A stretch of 64,000 bases of DNA from Nannobrachium achirus (GCA_963921795.1 OY997641.1:26829552-26893551); one strand, 5' to 3'; positions 50,304 to 61,954 are shown, numbered from the stretch's first letter. A program made the numbers and translations. Notes: generated by a model not told the origin, from the sequence alone.

Positions 50304-51011
50304 GATACGTAGCCCAGTCTACTGGGTCTCTGTCCATGGTGCTGAAATGCATGGTCAGAAGTCTCTATCTCTGCACGAGGCATCATGGAGATTGATTTGC
50401 CTTTTTGAGGGCACATGGACGATGACACCGTTTTTAATATTGTCGCTGTCACAAAGAGACCTCTTATCTCCCTATTTTTGCTATATATATTTTTTTAATT
50501 TTAACGATTTAAAAACGATTTATTAACGATTGCACAATAATATAGAATTTTCAAAATCAAGAATAAAACAAGACAGAAAAAGAAAGAATACAAAATAATA
50601 ACATTGGGGTTTACATTGTTCACCTTCACATCAGCATCTCACCTTTTTTGAATCTATACATCAACCATTTTTCCCATCTTTTATTATAAAGTTCTTCTTT
50701 TATCTTCAGTTTGAACGTTAATTGTTCCATGCCTTGTATATTGTCCATGATTGTCTATTTTTGCTATTTTTGAGTAACGGTTTTGGTCTTAAAGTATGAG
50801 GCGAACCCCCCAAGGTCACAACATTGCCCACACCATCCACACTTACAGCCCTGACCTCATGCGTTCTCTCCCTGTCTCTCACTCCCACACGCTTGGCCTC
50901 TCACTCACTCTCTCACCACAGTTTGCCCTTCATTGTCTCCCTGGATCCAGCCAGGCCTGCTGATTTCCTCATGGACAAATTTGGAGGGGGAAACTGCAGC
51001 AATAACAGATT
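50304..51011. other. no gene seen
   Basis: A/T-rich, with ACGATTTAAAAACGATTTA near 50505. No exon recognised. Confidence 0.6.
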
Positions 51012-51019
51012 CACTAGGA

Positions 51020-51310
51020 CAGTCGTTCTCAACCTGTGGGTCGGGGGGGTCCCCAAATTATTCTGGGGGAGTCCCCAGATGATTAACTTAATGTGCAACA
51101 TTGTTTTTTCACTTAACAGACCATCTACATGCTCACAACGCCTTGCAGCGTGAGGCGTTGAGGCGTTGTGAGCATGTAGATCTGCTATTTTCACAATAGA
51201 ACCGTGTTATACAATATGTAATGCCTCAACTGTGCTCGTCAGGGTGAGGGGTCCCCAGTTAAAATATGATTATTTTGGGGGTCACAGCCTGAAAAGGTTG
51301 AGAACCACTG
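51020..51310. mobile_element. hAT MITE with perfect TSD and internal hairpin module
   Basis: Ends CAGTCGTTCTCAACC and inverted CAGTGGTTCTCAACC. CACTAGGA is duplicated at 51012-51019 and 51311-51318. The hairpin at 51117-51195 has arms CTACATGCTCACAACGCC and GGCGTTGTGAGCATGTAG: the CAAG-to-CATG change is present in both arms. Confidence 0.94.
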
Positions 51311-51318
51311 CACTAGGA

Positions 51319-52054
51319 TTAGCAGTCAGATGTATCTGTTTTAGCTCATTACTGTAGGTCATGTAGCATTTTTCTGCAGGGAGAGATGGGGATGTTTTGT
51401 CCAGGATTATCAATGAGCTGGAAGGAGATTGGACACGTGGAGTGGAGTGACTGTTATAGTGCCACTGACATACCAAAGCCATACCACCTTTTGTATTTCA
51501 TTCTTTGTTTGACTGTAATTGATCAAGTGAGGTTACATTTAAATCTGATTCAAAACACATTTTAGACCAAATGTCTGTATAACAAAAACGTTGGCAGCAA
51601 CAACTGGGTAGATTAACAGTCTAGAATGATCAAACAACGCTGCAATGCCAGTAGTTGTCTACCTACCTGTCTACTGTGATACACAAAGCATACCTCAGTC
51701 TAATTGCCTCATTAGGAACATTCATTTTAGAGTTCTTGCTTGTTCAGCTGCAGGGAAACAAGATGATTGTACGGAGAAGCTCTTGATGGCATTGATTGTA
51801 CTTTGTGACCTGCAAAACAAGCTTTGTGCCCGGAGTTACTCATCAGTTTATCCTGGCACAAAATCGAGCCATACTAAAAGAGAACTAAATGAGAACTCCC
51901 AGGGGTTTGTGTGTGTTACAGGTGAAATAATTAACACTTTTATGAATCAATGATTATAAGATGTATTCATTTATGATGATGAATGTGACAGTATTCTCGT
52001 AATGACATGTGGGCTGTAAATTGCAAGGAACGTGGTAAGGTGGATAGCCCTATC
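51319..52054. other. no gene seen
   Basis: Unique-looking sequence without a recognised exon. Confidence 0.6.
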
Positions 52055-52062
52055 GAGTAGTG

Positions 52063-52666
52063 CTGTGTTTCTCAAAGTGGATTCCAGGGACTATGTGGGT
52101 TCCTTTAGGGGGGGTCTAAATGGACCCATACAAGTCTGTAACTCTGACAGTGTACAAATGGAACCAAATGGATCTTAACGGGTCCATTTGATTGTCTCCA
52201 CCAGCCGAAGGCTGAGGGAGAGTATGTTTTCCCCTCCGTCCGTCCGTCCGTCCGTCCGTGCGTGCGTGCGTGCGTCCGTGCGTCCTCGCAGTTTGTGAGC
52301 AGCTAATCTCAGTCACCGTTGGCCCGATCGCTGCCAAACTGAGCACACACACTCCCTGGATGCCAATCTAGAACCTCTGCCCCACATTTTTCAAATCAGC
52401 CTCATGGTGGCGCTATAACAGGCCGATTTGTGTGGCCTGGTTGTTACCAGCTAATCTCCGGCGCCGTTGGCCCGATCGCTGCCAAACTGAGCACACACAC
52501 TCCCTGGATGCTAATTCAGAACCTCTGCCCCACATTTTTTAAATCAGCCTCATGGTGGCGCTATAACAGGCCGATTTGTGTGGCCTGGTGGAGACCTGTG
52601 CTCGTTCCATTTGTTACTGTCAGAGTTAAGGGGAGACCCTGAAATTTAAAAGTTTGAGAAACACTG
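52063..52666. mobile_element. hAT MITE with perfect TSD, interrupted by another repeat
   Basis: Ends CTGTGTTTCTCAAAG and inverted CAGTGTTTCTCAAAC. GAGTAGTG is duplicated at 52055-52062 and 52667-52674. The left and right parts match 15086-15284. The internal hairpin is split at GGTCCATTTG / TTCCATTTG by about 410 inserted bases. Confidence 0.93.
52194..52595. mobile_element. nested repeat with GTCTCCACCAG termini and tandem units
   Basis: GTCTCCACCAGCC at the left and its inverse GGCCTGGTGGAGAC at the right. Inside are a (CCGT)n/(GCGT)n tract (52233-52275) and two copies, about 133 bases each, of a unit from GCTAATCTC through CCGATCGCTGCCAAACTGAG to AACAGGCCGATTTGTGTGGC. The unit is distantly like 63060-63380. 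Confidence 0.85.
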
Positions 52667-52674
52667 GAGTAGTG

Positions 52675-52830
52675 GATATCAAGCTGTGCACCGCACACCC
52701 TTGGGTCCTCGGTAATATGCACACAGAGTTTGAGGTAAATTGATCGGATAGTTCTCAAGAATGATGCACGAATGGACGCATGCCATGCATGCAGAGATTT
52801 TGTCTCCATATATGCCCATATTTTTACACA
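52675..52830. repeat. leading module of the CArG-bearing dispersed repeat
   Basis: GCACCGCACACCCTTGGGTC through CACAGAGTTTGAGGTAAATT to TCTCCATATATGCCCATA parallels 56098-56200. It lies directly against the hAT TSD at 52667-52674, so the hAT probably inserted into or beside it. Confidence 0.75.
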
Positions 52831-53668
52831 CATTTTTTTTTAAATTTAATTTTAATGTTTAATTTACAGTTTTAATGAATTATGCAAATGAAAACATATT
52901 TCAAAGTCTTCAGCCATACTCTTATTCTGAAGAGATTAAGAAGTCGACCACCGTCTGGAAGTATTATTGCATTATAAATCCACCACCGTCTGGAAGTCTT
53001 ATTGCTGCTGGCGCAACATATCTTATTCTGAAGAGATCGGCCACCGGAAGTATTCGATTTTCCAGCTTAGATTTGACAAGAGAACACAGCTTGGCGAGCG
53101 AGCGAGCAACTCGAGCGAGCAGTGACAGTCGCAGTCGCACCCTAACCCAGGCAGAGAGACACACGAGCGTCCGCAACACAAGCACTGTTGCCGTACAGTT
53201 TCAGATGAATGCCACGCTGTCATAAATGTTTCGTCTCCATCTCACGTCTCTCTGTGGCTGTGCAGGCCTGAGCTGTACTGGTGGCTGAGCTGCTAATGTT
53301 GCTAGCATCGCTGCCACTTGTTGACTGAGTGGCAACGCAGTTGTCCCCCGATTGTGTGTGCGCTTGTGTGTCTGTGTGTTTTTGGAGGAATACACGTTGT
53401 CACGTAACTCATGTTAGTTTAGCCTCGGTAACCGGGGACAGGTCCTGACAGATAGTCAAATACGTCTTTGAAGATGAATATAATGTAATGTAATGAAGCC
53501 TTTTTTGAACGGATAGCACGTCTTTTTTTTTTACTGGTGCGTCTAGGAACCGATAAGCAGTACCGAAAGTAAATATTCTTTTTGGGTACCCAGGAACCGT
53601 CATGTCCTTATCGGTTCTGTCCCGGTACCGAATTTCGGTACCCATCCCTAGATATAGGGGACAGTTAT
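52831..53668. other. no gene seen; right end of a hAT-like repeat
   Basis: GGTACCGAATTTCGGTACCC ending CATCCCTAG at 53649 resembles a common hAT terminus. GAGCGAGC repeats lie near 53095. A CCACCGTCTGGAAGT sequence is repeated 30 bases apart near 52950-52995. Confidence 0.5.
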
Positions 53669-53885
<217 letters not shown>

Positions 53886-54110
53886 TATCTACGTTTATCT
53901 ATTCACGCTTCAGCAACTGATCCCAAAGTTCACATGGTATTGGCCATTAGCATTATACCAACGGTGACGGAGCCCGAATTTCATTTCTCCCAAATTAAAG
54001 CTGTTTATTAGCGTTTTCTTAGCCTGTTGTCAGGGTTACGGTCCGTTCCTCCAGGCCATGGGATCTGTAGCCCCACACACACACCCCTCTCTCTCACAGT
54101 TAGGAATGTG

Positions 54111-54113
<3 letters not shown>

Positions 54114-54190
<77 letters not shown>
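54114..54190. repeat. (CT)n microsatellite
   Basis: About 76 bases of CT. Confidence 0.98.
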
Positions 54191-54192
<2 letters not shown>

Positions 54193-54479
54193 TTTACCAG
54201 GTGCGTTTGATGTGTGTCTCATCTTCCAACGGGTATGAAAAAACTATGTGGAGCAAGCGCATTCATACTTCTATTCACCTAAAAATGATTTTAAATTATT
54301 TGTATCCATCATAAATATACACTCCTCCATGAGCTGCTCCTTACATTATGATGCTCCCACATATTCTCACGCACGCACCAGCTACAGTAACTTTCCCCAC
54401 AACCCACACTATTTTGGAGCACATATCTTCGAACGGGTAAGGTCTAGTTATTATTTATTTTTCTAAGATTAGTTTGGGG

Positions 54480-54636
54480 GCTTTTATGCCTTTATTGATA
54501 GGACAGTAGACTGACAGGAAATGGGGAGAGAGATGAGTGACATGCAGCAAAGGTCGTCGGAATTGGGATTCGAACACACAACAGGCTGTCAGGCATCAGA
54601 GCCAATGTGGTATGCGCCTGGACCACTAGGCCACTG
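54480..54636 (-). mobile_element. tRNA-derived SINE, antisense
   Basis: On the minus strand the right end gives TGGCCTAGTGGTCCAGGCG (A box) and GTGTTCGAATCCCAATTCC (B box), spaced as in tRNA genes, followed by a SINE body ending CAATAAAGGCATAAAAG. Confidence 0.9.
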
Positions 54637-54659
54637 GTACACAGTACCCGTACCGTATC

Positions 54660-54798
54660 TGTGTCCCTTTTATGCCCATATGTGGAGATTTTTATATATG
54701 TCAGTCTGTCTGCCTGCTTCCCTTGTATGCCTTATATGGAGATTCCTGATGCCATTACTATATGCCCATATATGGCATGCCCTGGGCATACAGTAGCC
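54660..54798. repeat. CArG-bearing dispersed repeat, left of a hAT insertion
   Basis: Degenerate and exact ATGCCCATATATGG sites with GAGATTCCTGATGCCATTAC. The hAT element begins just after the CAGTAGCC target copy at 54791-54798. Confidence 0.8.
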
Positions 54799-55988
54799 CA
54801 GGGCTACTCAACTTGAGATGGCTCAGGGGCCACTCAGCAAAATACCAAAAGTCCAAAGGGCCGCAAGCTAAAAATGACGGTCCTATTTTGGACGTTTACA
54901 TTGATTTTGTACAGTACACAGTCTAATAATTAAGGAAACGCACAGAAAACAGCCACATTTCCATAAGCCAGGCCAAACCTCATTGAACCAAAAGATTGTC
55001 ATGGATGGAATGATGAAATTGATGACATTTGAATTTTTTATCAAATTAGGCTTTATTCACAAAATGTTAAGTGAAAATGAACAGTTCTGGTTCAACCTTT
55101 TTGTAACCTCCCCTGTGTCTGGGTATGCAAGGCTAGTGAACTTTGGCAATGTAAAGGTATGTTTTCTCATGCCACTAACGCTCCTTTTCATTAATAGGAC
55201 AGATTTAAAATAAATAAACGTTTATACTTATTATTCAATCACTCAAACCCCAGCATCCCTATTCTTGGGGGACATTCACCAAAATAGCTGATCTACAAGC
55301 TCACCACAAGATGCATTGTGAGCTTGTAGATCGGCTATTTTTGGTGAAGAGAGTTATTGTATGGAAAAATAACTCAAGTACAGTTCAACTCCCCCTCAGA
55401 TGCACTGTACTTGTAAAACAGTTTGATGCTTTGAGCTTTGTAAAACACAACAGCTCGTTGGAGGAGATTTGTGTTAATAAGCATAGTTCCTTGGCTGCAG
55501 CGCGATCTGTTGGAATGCTTGCACTGTCGGTGCCATAGAGTTATAGTCGGAGCTGACTGGCGGAGTCGCGGGGGAGAGACAAGCAGCGGAGACGAGGGCT
55601 AGGTCTTCATTAGCCTGAAACATGACGATCGCGGGATTCGCGGCCGTAGGGCCGTTCATATCGCACGACCGTCATGCGTCTCCGCTCCAGTGAGCCCGAC
55701 TGTGGTTGTCTGCTGCAAAATCTCCGCATATTTGTCTGTCTGACTGTCTCGTTGTACTGTAGCTCTAGTGTAGCCGCCTGCATCTCTGCACTGCTACTGC
55801 ATTCGCTTCCTGACTCTTATCCCTAACTACGGAGTGCACCGAGGGTCAAACATCACCGCGTTTTGCGTTTAGCGTTAACTTTGACAGGCTTAGAAAAATC
55901 ATATTTTTTTTGGCATGATCATGACGGGCCGCACAGACATGCGGAAAGGGCCGCATGCGGCCCGCGGGCCGCGGGTTGAGTAGCACTG
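54799..55988. mobile_element. 1190-bp non-autonomous hAT element with perfect TSD
   Basis: Ends CAGGGCTACTCAACTTG and inverted CAGTGCTACTCAACCCGC. CAGTAGCC is duplicated at 54791-54798 and 55989-55996. Subterminal GGGCCGC-rich sequence occurs at both ends. No transposase frame survives. It carries a perfect hairpin module at 55275-55348 and appears to have inserted into a CArG-bearing repeat. Confidence 0.94.
55275..55348. repeat. hairpin module whose arms extend to TTCACC/GGTGAA
   Basis: TTCACCAAAATAGCTGATC, then TACAAGCTCAC; right arm GTGAGCTTGTAGATC, then GGCTATTTTTGGTGAA. Only one base of length and a G/T pair differ between the arms. Confidence 0.92.
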
Positions 55989-55996
55989 CAGTAGCC

Positions 55997-56430
55997 TATC
56001 GGTCATATCGGCGGTATTGGTAAACCGGACCTCCATTTGGATGTATCGATTGTATCAGTGACTCTAGATGACACCTGATCTGACGACCTTGCTGTGGGCA
56101 CCGCACTCCCTCAGGTCCTCTGCGATACGCACACCGAGTTTGAAGTCGATCAAGATTGTGGGTTGTCCAGAACCATTGATCCGACCGATGTGCCCATATA
56201 TAGAAATGCCATATATGGGCATATTATATACTGAGGACATCATGGATCTCCATATATGGACATACAAAGGAGAAAGGACAAGGACAGACAGATACACAGA
56301 TCTTCACATATAGGCATAAAAGGGACACAGGCAGACAGACAGATAATGAGACCTCCATACATATGGGCATGATGATGATGATGTCATGCTGACATTGCGC
56401 TGTGATGTCAGCATGACGAACACTCAGCGT
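55997..56430. repeat. CArG-bearing dispersed repeat upstream of the zinc-finger gene
   Basis: Module GCACCGCACTCCCTCAGGTC ... CACACCGAGTTTGAAGTCGA is followed by CCATATATGG sites (about 56209 and 56251), GACAGACAGA repeats and a GATGATGATG run. It ends about 300 bases before the zinc-finger start codon. Confidence 0.85.
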
Positions 56431-56728
56431 TCCAACGGTGCCTGTGCAAATCGGCACTGTTAGGCATGCATGGAAACGGTTTGTATTGTGAATGACATCA
56501 ACCAGCGCTGTGGCTAGCCTCTATAAGATCTGACCTTACCTTCACACGTCGCCAGAGCGAGAGAGAGTCAGCAGAAGACACACCAAGTATAGAAGGAATT
56601 GGTTGAGAAGGGGACACTATAACAGAAAAGACAGAAGACAGATAAGATAGAAGACAGAAGAGAACACAGACATAAAAGAGGGCAAGAGAGACAAAGGATA
56701 CAGAAAGAAGACAACATCTATATCCGAA

Positions 56729-58027
56729 ATGATGAAGAATGGACATATCCCAGCGGCCGGTCTGAAAATCAACAGCACTGTGATCAGCCAGACACAAGGA
56801 GACACAAACACACCAAGATCTTCCAGTCATCAACTGTCACCTACCAAGACTTTAACTCAGTCAGAAGAAGTACACCAGATGAAATACACCACAGGAGAGA
56901 GACCTCACATCTGTAAACGGTGTGACAAGAGTTTCAGTCAACTCAATCACCTGAAGACACACCCGTGTAGCCACACTGCAGAAACTCCTTTCCCCTGTAA
57001 TCAGCATGGCACAAGTTTCAGTCTGTTAAACATTCTGAAGACATACCAGCTCCTTCATGATTTTAAAAAGCCTCTCCCCTGTAAACTGTGTGACAAAAGG
57101 TTCAGTGTGGCGGTTAATCTGGAGACACACCAGCGTCTCCACAAGGAAAAACCGTACCACTGTAAACTGTGTGAAAAGAGTTTCAGTCAGTTAGCCAGTG
57201 TAAAGACACACCTGCTTCTCCACAATGGGGAGAAACCGTTCCACTGTAAACACTGTGACAGGAGTTTCAGTGGGTTGGTACATTTCAGGACACACAAGCG
57301 TCTCCACAATAATGGAGAAACACATTTAAGTCCTTTAGGTGGCCAGAGGACACATCAGCAGAAGCTTCTCCACAATGGGGAGAAACCTTTCGGTTGCCAA
57401 CACTGTGACAAGAGGTTCCGCGTGTCGTGTAACCTGAAGGCACACCAGCGCATACACACTGGAGAGAAGCCATATCACTGTAAACACTGCGACAAGTGCT
57501 TCAATCAGTTGGGCAGTCTGAAGGCACACCATCGCACACACAACGGGGAGAAACCATACCGTTATAAACAGTGCGACAAGAGCTTCACTGCGTCGAGTAA
57601 CCTGAAGATGCACCAGCGTCTCGCTCATATCGAAGAAAGACCTTACCACTGTAAACACTGCGACAAGACTTTCAAGTTGAGCTCTTATCTGAAGACGCAC
57701 GAGCGCGTTCACACCGGGGAGAAACCTTTCGGATGCAAGCAGTGTGACAAGAGCTTTGCGCAGTTAAGCCACCTGAACACACACCTGCACGTTCACACCG
57801 GCGAACGGCCTTTCACCTGCAAACAGTGCGACAAGAACTTCAGTCAGATTGGTCACCTGAGGATGCACCAGCGCGTTCACACCGGAGAAAGACCTTACCA
57901 GTGTAAAGAGTGCGACAGGAGTTTCAATGTGGCCACTAATCTGACGAGACATCAGCAGCTTCTCCACGCTGTGGAGAGGAACGCTAGGTCACCACAAGAC
58001 ACAACCAATGTTATTATTATTGATTGA
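56729..58027 (+). CDS. C2H2 (Krueppel-type) multi-zinc-finger protein
   Basis: 432 residues in one open frame. An in-frame TAG at 56648-56650 precedes the first ATG, so the start is well placed unless an exon is spliced in. After a 60-residue Ser/Thr-rich N terminus without a recognised KRAB, BTB or SCAN domain come thirteen finger units. Ten are intact CxxC...HxxxH fingers (62-82, 118-138, 145-165, 173-193, 223-243, 251-271, 308-328, 336-356, 364-384, 392-413). Three are degenerate: 90-110 (Cys and His lost), about 197-215 (Cys lost) and 279-300 (first Cys is Tyr). TGEKP/NGEKP-type linkers join most. A sequence-specific nuclear DNA-binding regulator is the expected role; its targets cannot be read from the sequence. 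No intron is evident, so it may be a single-exon gene, a last exon or a retrocopy. Confidence 0.93.
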   Translation: MMKNGHIPAAGLKINSTVISQTQGDTNTPRSSSHQLSPTKTLTQSEEVHQMKYTTGERPHICKRCDKSFSQLNHLKTHPCSHTAETPFPCNQHGTSFSLLNILKTYQLLHDFKKPLPCKLCDKRFSVAVNLETHQRLHKEKPYHCKLCEKSFSQLASVKTHLLLHNGEKPFHCKHCDRSFSGLVHFRTHKRLHNNGETHLSPLGGQRTHQQKLLHNGEKPFGCQHCDKRFRVSCNLKAHQRIHTGEKPYHCKHCDKCFNQLGSLKAHHRTHNGEKPYRYKQCDKSFTASSNLKMHQRLAHIEERPYHCKHCDKTFKLSSYLKTHERVHTGEKPFGCKQCDKSFAQLSHLNTHLHVHTGERPFTCKQCDKNFSQIGHLRMHQRVHTGERPYQCKECDRSFNVATNLTRHQQLLHAVERNARSPQDTTNVIIID

Positions 58028-58222
58028 TCATCGATGAATTGATAGTGGTGATTTTAGTGCACTGGAGAAAAAGAAAATATTAATCTAAATTAAAAGAGAA
58101 GAAACACTCAATGTGTGTTTTTATGCATAATAATTAGGACGGCTAATTAGCCAACGTCAGCAAGGGGGAGAAGATGACAGCCAGCCCCATGGCCTCCCCT
58201 GAGTAACAAGAGAATCTTGTGA

Positions 58223-58228
58223 AATAAA
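58223..58228 (+). terminator. candidate polyadenylation signal of the zinc-finger gene
   Basis: AATAAA about 195 bases after the stop codon, the first canonical hexamer downstream. Confidence 0.6.
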
Positions 58229-58439
58229 ATGTTGTCAACCAATCATCAAGGATGATGATACACAAAAGAAGAAGGACAGCTTTCTGTTATTTGGACCGTT
58301 GGTACAATACATACTATATCCTTCCTATGACTCAACCATAACCAATAACCATATAAGTCCTTCCCAATGCAGCTACACCCAATTATGGAGAGTGTTGTCT
58401 CAACCTCAATGTGTCATCGTGGCATTAGTAAACAAATTG

Positions 58440-58675
58440 GTCAGCTCCGTATATGGGTACAAAAGGGGCATACCCATATATGGGCATATACTGATAACTT
58501 CAGGGATCTCCATATATGGGCATAAAAGGGACAAGGACTGACAGATACAAGATCTCCAAATATGGGCATATCAGCATGCCCATATGGACCTACACTAATG
58601 ACATCAGGGATCTCCATATATGGGCATGAAAGCGACACAGACTCTCAGATACAGAGATCTCCATATATGGGCATA
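58440..58675. repeat. CArG-bearing dispersed repeat downstream of the zinc-finger gene
   Basis: Four or more CCATATATGG or near sites with TGATAACTTCAGGGATCTCC and GACATCAGGGATCTCC spacers. The orientation matches 48110-48420. Confidence 0.88.
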
Positions 58676-58890
58676 TCAATCAGATCAGCTGTGTGATGTA
58701 GGTGTAAGGGCCACATAGCGACTCGAACTTTAGATGTGAGGGCCAACCCAAACCTCTAGACTCTTAGGTGAATCAATAACTTTACTCTAAATACTAATAG
58801 TGTGGGGATTTAAGGGGAGCAAATGCTAATTTCGTGCAAATTTGTCTTAAAGCGCAAAATTTTGCACAGATGTAGCCCAGGGCTTGCTCT

Positions 58891-59189
58891 AATGATTTAG
58901 CTAGGGCGCCCGAGCCGACGACCTTCGGGGTCGCCACAGCGGCCAAATCAAGTTGGGCTCCCATTGACTTTCTATACAGGAGGAAAATACCCTGAAAAAA
59001 AAAAAAAAAATTTGCACAGATGTAGCTCAGGGCAATGTCTGCGACATTCGGGGTCGCCACAGCGGCCAAATCAAGTTGGGCTCCCATCGACTTTAGTGAT
59101 GAAAAGTGATGAGTCATCACTTTTCAGAGTTTTGTGGGTGCTGTGGTGACCCCGAAGGTCGCCGACTCGGGCGCCCTAGCTAAATCATT
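58891..59189. mobile_element. MITE with about 50-bp inverted termini
   Basis: AATGATTTAGCTAGGGCGCC at the left and its exact inverse at the right; similarity continues through ACCTTCGGGGTC for about 50 bases. GTCGCCACAGCGGCCAAATC is repeated inside, as is TTTGCACAGATGTAGC, which also occurs just left of the element. No clear TSD. Confidence 0.88.
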
Positions 59190-59619
59190 TTTTTAAATGC
59201 ATTTTCAGGTCGGGATACCAATGTTATTCAATCAGGATAAAGAACTCAATCAGAAATACAGATTAAACAAGTGAAATATTGCAAGTGATGACACAAAAAA
59301 ATTGGAACTGGAACACTATAAAAATTAAGCTGATGAAACTTGAAAATGAACAAACACTTTTAACAAAAACCTTTTTGTTTTAACCTAAACATATCACTTA
59401 CCTTTAAAATAAAGTTGTATTTATTAAAACAAGTATCAAGTAACAAGTAAGGAGTGGACAAATGCTAACAAAGTTTAACAGACCCTACACCAGTAAGACG
59501 CCTATAAGGGCGAGAAGCAATGTCGTGCTGAAACATCAGAGCCTCTGATACGGCACAGTTAAGAAGCAGGAGTTAAACTGTTAATCTGGCTGGTCGAGTC
59601 ATTGATGTGATATCAGAAC
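59190..59619. other. no gene seen
   Basis: A/T-rich; AAGGGCGAGAAGCAATGTCG near 59508 resembles the GGGCAAGAAGTGACCTCG bordering the CArG repeat at 48090. Confidence 0.5.
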
Positions 59620-59850
59620 AGGTCAGCTATATCCATATCTGGAGTCCGTGAGGTCAGATGTAAAGGAATTGGCCAGCTCCATATATGGAGATGTCTTTGC
59701 CATATATGGAGCGTGACATGAGGCGTCTGTGAGGTCAGATTTAGAGGTATTGGCCAGCTCCATATATGGAGATGTCTCTTGGCCATATATGGAGCGTGAC
59801 ATGAGGCGTGACGCATGGGCGAACGGACAGACGGACGGACATGATCTGCA
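59620..59850. repeat. CArG-bearing dispersed repeat with ACGG tail
   Basis: Two tandem units of about 95 bases: GTGAGGTCAGAT, GGCCAGCTCCATATATGGAG, GCCATATATGGAGCGTGACA, TGAGGCGT. A GGACAGACGGACGGACATG tail follows, then AGGTTTTCATACTACA. The same tail order occurs at 11040-11110. Confidence 0.9.
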
Positions 59851-60052
59851 GGTTTTCATACTACATACAGTCGCAATTACACACTCCTTGAGTTACAATT
59901 CAAATAAGATTATTCTAAGTAGTGTTACTATATATCACTGTTGGGACAGGCAGTATTGTAGATACTGTATATATTATCAATTTGGTTTAGTTGAAAGATA
60001 GCATTGCTTGGTAATGAGGCTAGTCAGGCTCCTGTAGATAACCTTGAGCTGG

Positions 60053-60086
<34 letters not shown>

Positions 60087-60654
60087 ACGTGAGCTGGGGG
60101 AGGGTTTGGCGTGCTGTATGAAAGATGCAATTGAATATTTAATGATGAACATGAAAAGGTTGACTTTCCCACAGTGGATGTAGCCTATTCCCCTTGGCAG
60201 AGCTTACAAGCATCAGTGCTATATACAGTATATACTGTAAGCCTCTGCATGGGCTAATATGCTTGTGTCCGCACAAACACGTGCACAATCTGCACATGCA
60301 CATATTTACTGTATCTACCAATTACGCACATGCACGTAACACACAAACACACACACACAAGTCCTGTCTTTAGCATTAACGGCTCACACGGCAGTGTCGG
60401 TGATAAATGACACGGAAACGTTTCATATCCCAACACAGCATGGGGCTTTTAGCAAGTAGATGAGCCTGTCACGTACTGATACTTCTCTGCTTAGCAATTA
60501 GGCTGTGCTGTCTGTATACTTCTGGCAGCGCATTGTGGGCCAAGGATGTTTCCCCATGAAAGGGAAAGGGACTTTGTTGTGTTCGCTCAGGTCTCTTTGT
60601 GTTCTGTTAGATTTAAGGCAGGAAAACGTGCATTCAAAGTTTATGTGCGTGCTC
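59851..60654. other. no gene seen
   Basis: (GA)n at 60054-60082; palindromic ATATACAGTATATACTGTA near 60220. No exon recognised. Confidence 0.6.
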
Positions 60655-60800
<146 letters not shown>

Positions 60801-60907
60801 TTGTGTGTGCATTAGAAGAATGTGTGGAAAATGGAGATTGTCCATTGTGCAACATGTTCAGGGCATCATTATCTCCATGTTTCTCAGTTCTCAGTTATGT
60901 GCTTGTC

Positions 60908-61072
<165 letters not shown>

Positions 61073-61167
61073 GCGTTTAAGAGTGTCACTCCCGTTGCCC
61101 TCTGCTCACCACCCTGCCATGACAGCTCACAGCACCCACAGGACGCGTACGTGCTATTCTTCAGGCC

Positions 61168-61450
61168 GATAACAGAGAGAGAGAGAGAGAGAGAGAGAGT
61201 GTATGGGATGAGAACAAAAAGCCTGCTCCTCATTCCCTCCAAGCTGTTATTCTTTCCCTCTACGGTGTTCCTCTCTCTCTCACTCTCCTGCTCTGGCTTG
61301 GCTGCAGGGCATTTGTGTCAGAGGGCATAACACAGAGACATACTGTAGGTCTCCAGGCACACCATTAATCCTCTCCTCACCTGGGTGGTGACAAGTGTGT
61401 GTGTGCGTGTGCAGGGGCGTCACAAGGAGGGGGGGGGGGGGGAGGGGGGT
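61168..61450. repeat. (GA)n tract and poly-G with short unique spacer
   Basis: (GA)n at 61168-61200 and a run of about 20 G near 61428-61450 just after CAGGGGCGTCACAAGG, which resembles a hAT terminus. Confidence 0.85.
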
Positions 61451-61514
61451 GGCGTGGGACTGAGTTGCTAGGGCCCAACGTGGAGGAGCCTTTAATTATT
61501 GTATATACTTTAGC

Positions 61515-61596
61515 TATTGAAAAATAGCAGATATGCAAGCTCGCAGCGCAGCACGAGTGCCGCGCTGTGAGCTTGTAGATCTGCTATTTTTTTGAA
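61515..61596. repeat. hairpin module, GCAGCGC variant
   Basis: GAAAAATAGCAGATATGCAAG...GCAGCGCAGCAC and GTGCCGCGCTGTGAGC...GCTATTTTTTTGAAAA. The inner stem is GCGCGGC-type, unlike the GAGGCGTT type. The right end of a hAT-like element (GTCTGAGCACCACTG) follows at about 61765. Confidence 0.85.
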
Positions 61597-61811
61597 AAGT
61601 CGTGAAAATGTGTGCAAATCTTTGAATACACTGTATGTATTTTTTGAGCGAACGTCTGTAACTCTTCTGGGGGGTCCCTGGGACTAAATATTTTGAGATG
61701 GGGGTCCGTAGCCAAATACATATCGTTTTGGCGGTCCTTCACATGAAAAAGTCTGAGCACCACTGACATAGAAACAAGGATTTGAAATATTCAAAAACTT
61801 CAAAAACATCC

Positions 61812-61875
61812 AAAATAGCAGATCTACAAGCTCACGAGTGCCGCGCTGTGACCTTTTATCTGCTATTTTTCAATA
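61812..61875. repeat. hairpin module, second GCGC variant, partly eroded
   Basis: CAAAATAGCAGATCTACAAG...CACGAGTGCCGCGCTGTGACC and CTGCTATTTTTCAATAG. It shares GAGTGCCGCGCTGTGA with the copy 300 bases upstream, so the two are probably locally related. Confidence 0.8.
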
Positions 61876-61954
61876 GTTAAAGCATTCATGGGGGGCCCAC
61901 AGTGAATCCTTGTACCCAGGCCAGGTCCCAGAATTTGGTGCAACACCTCTGTGC

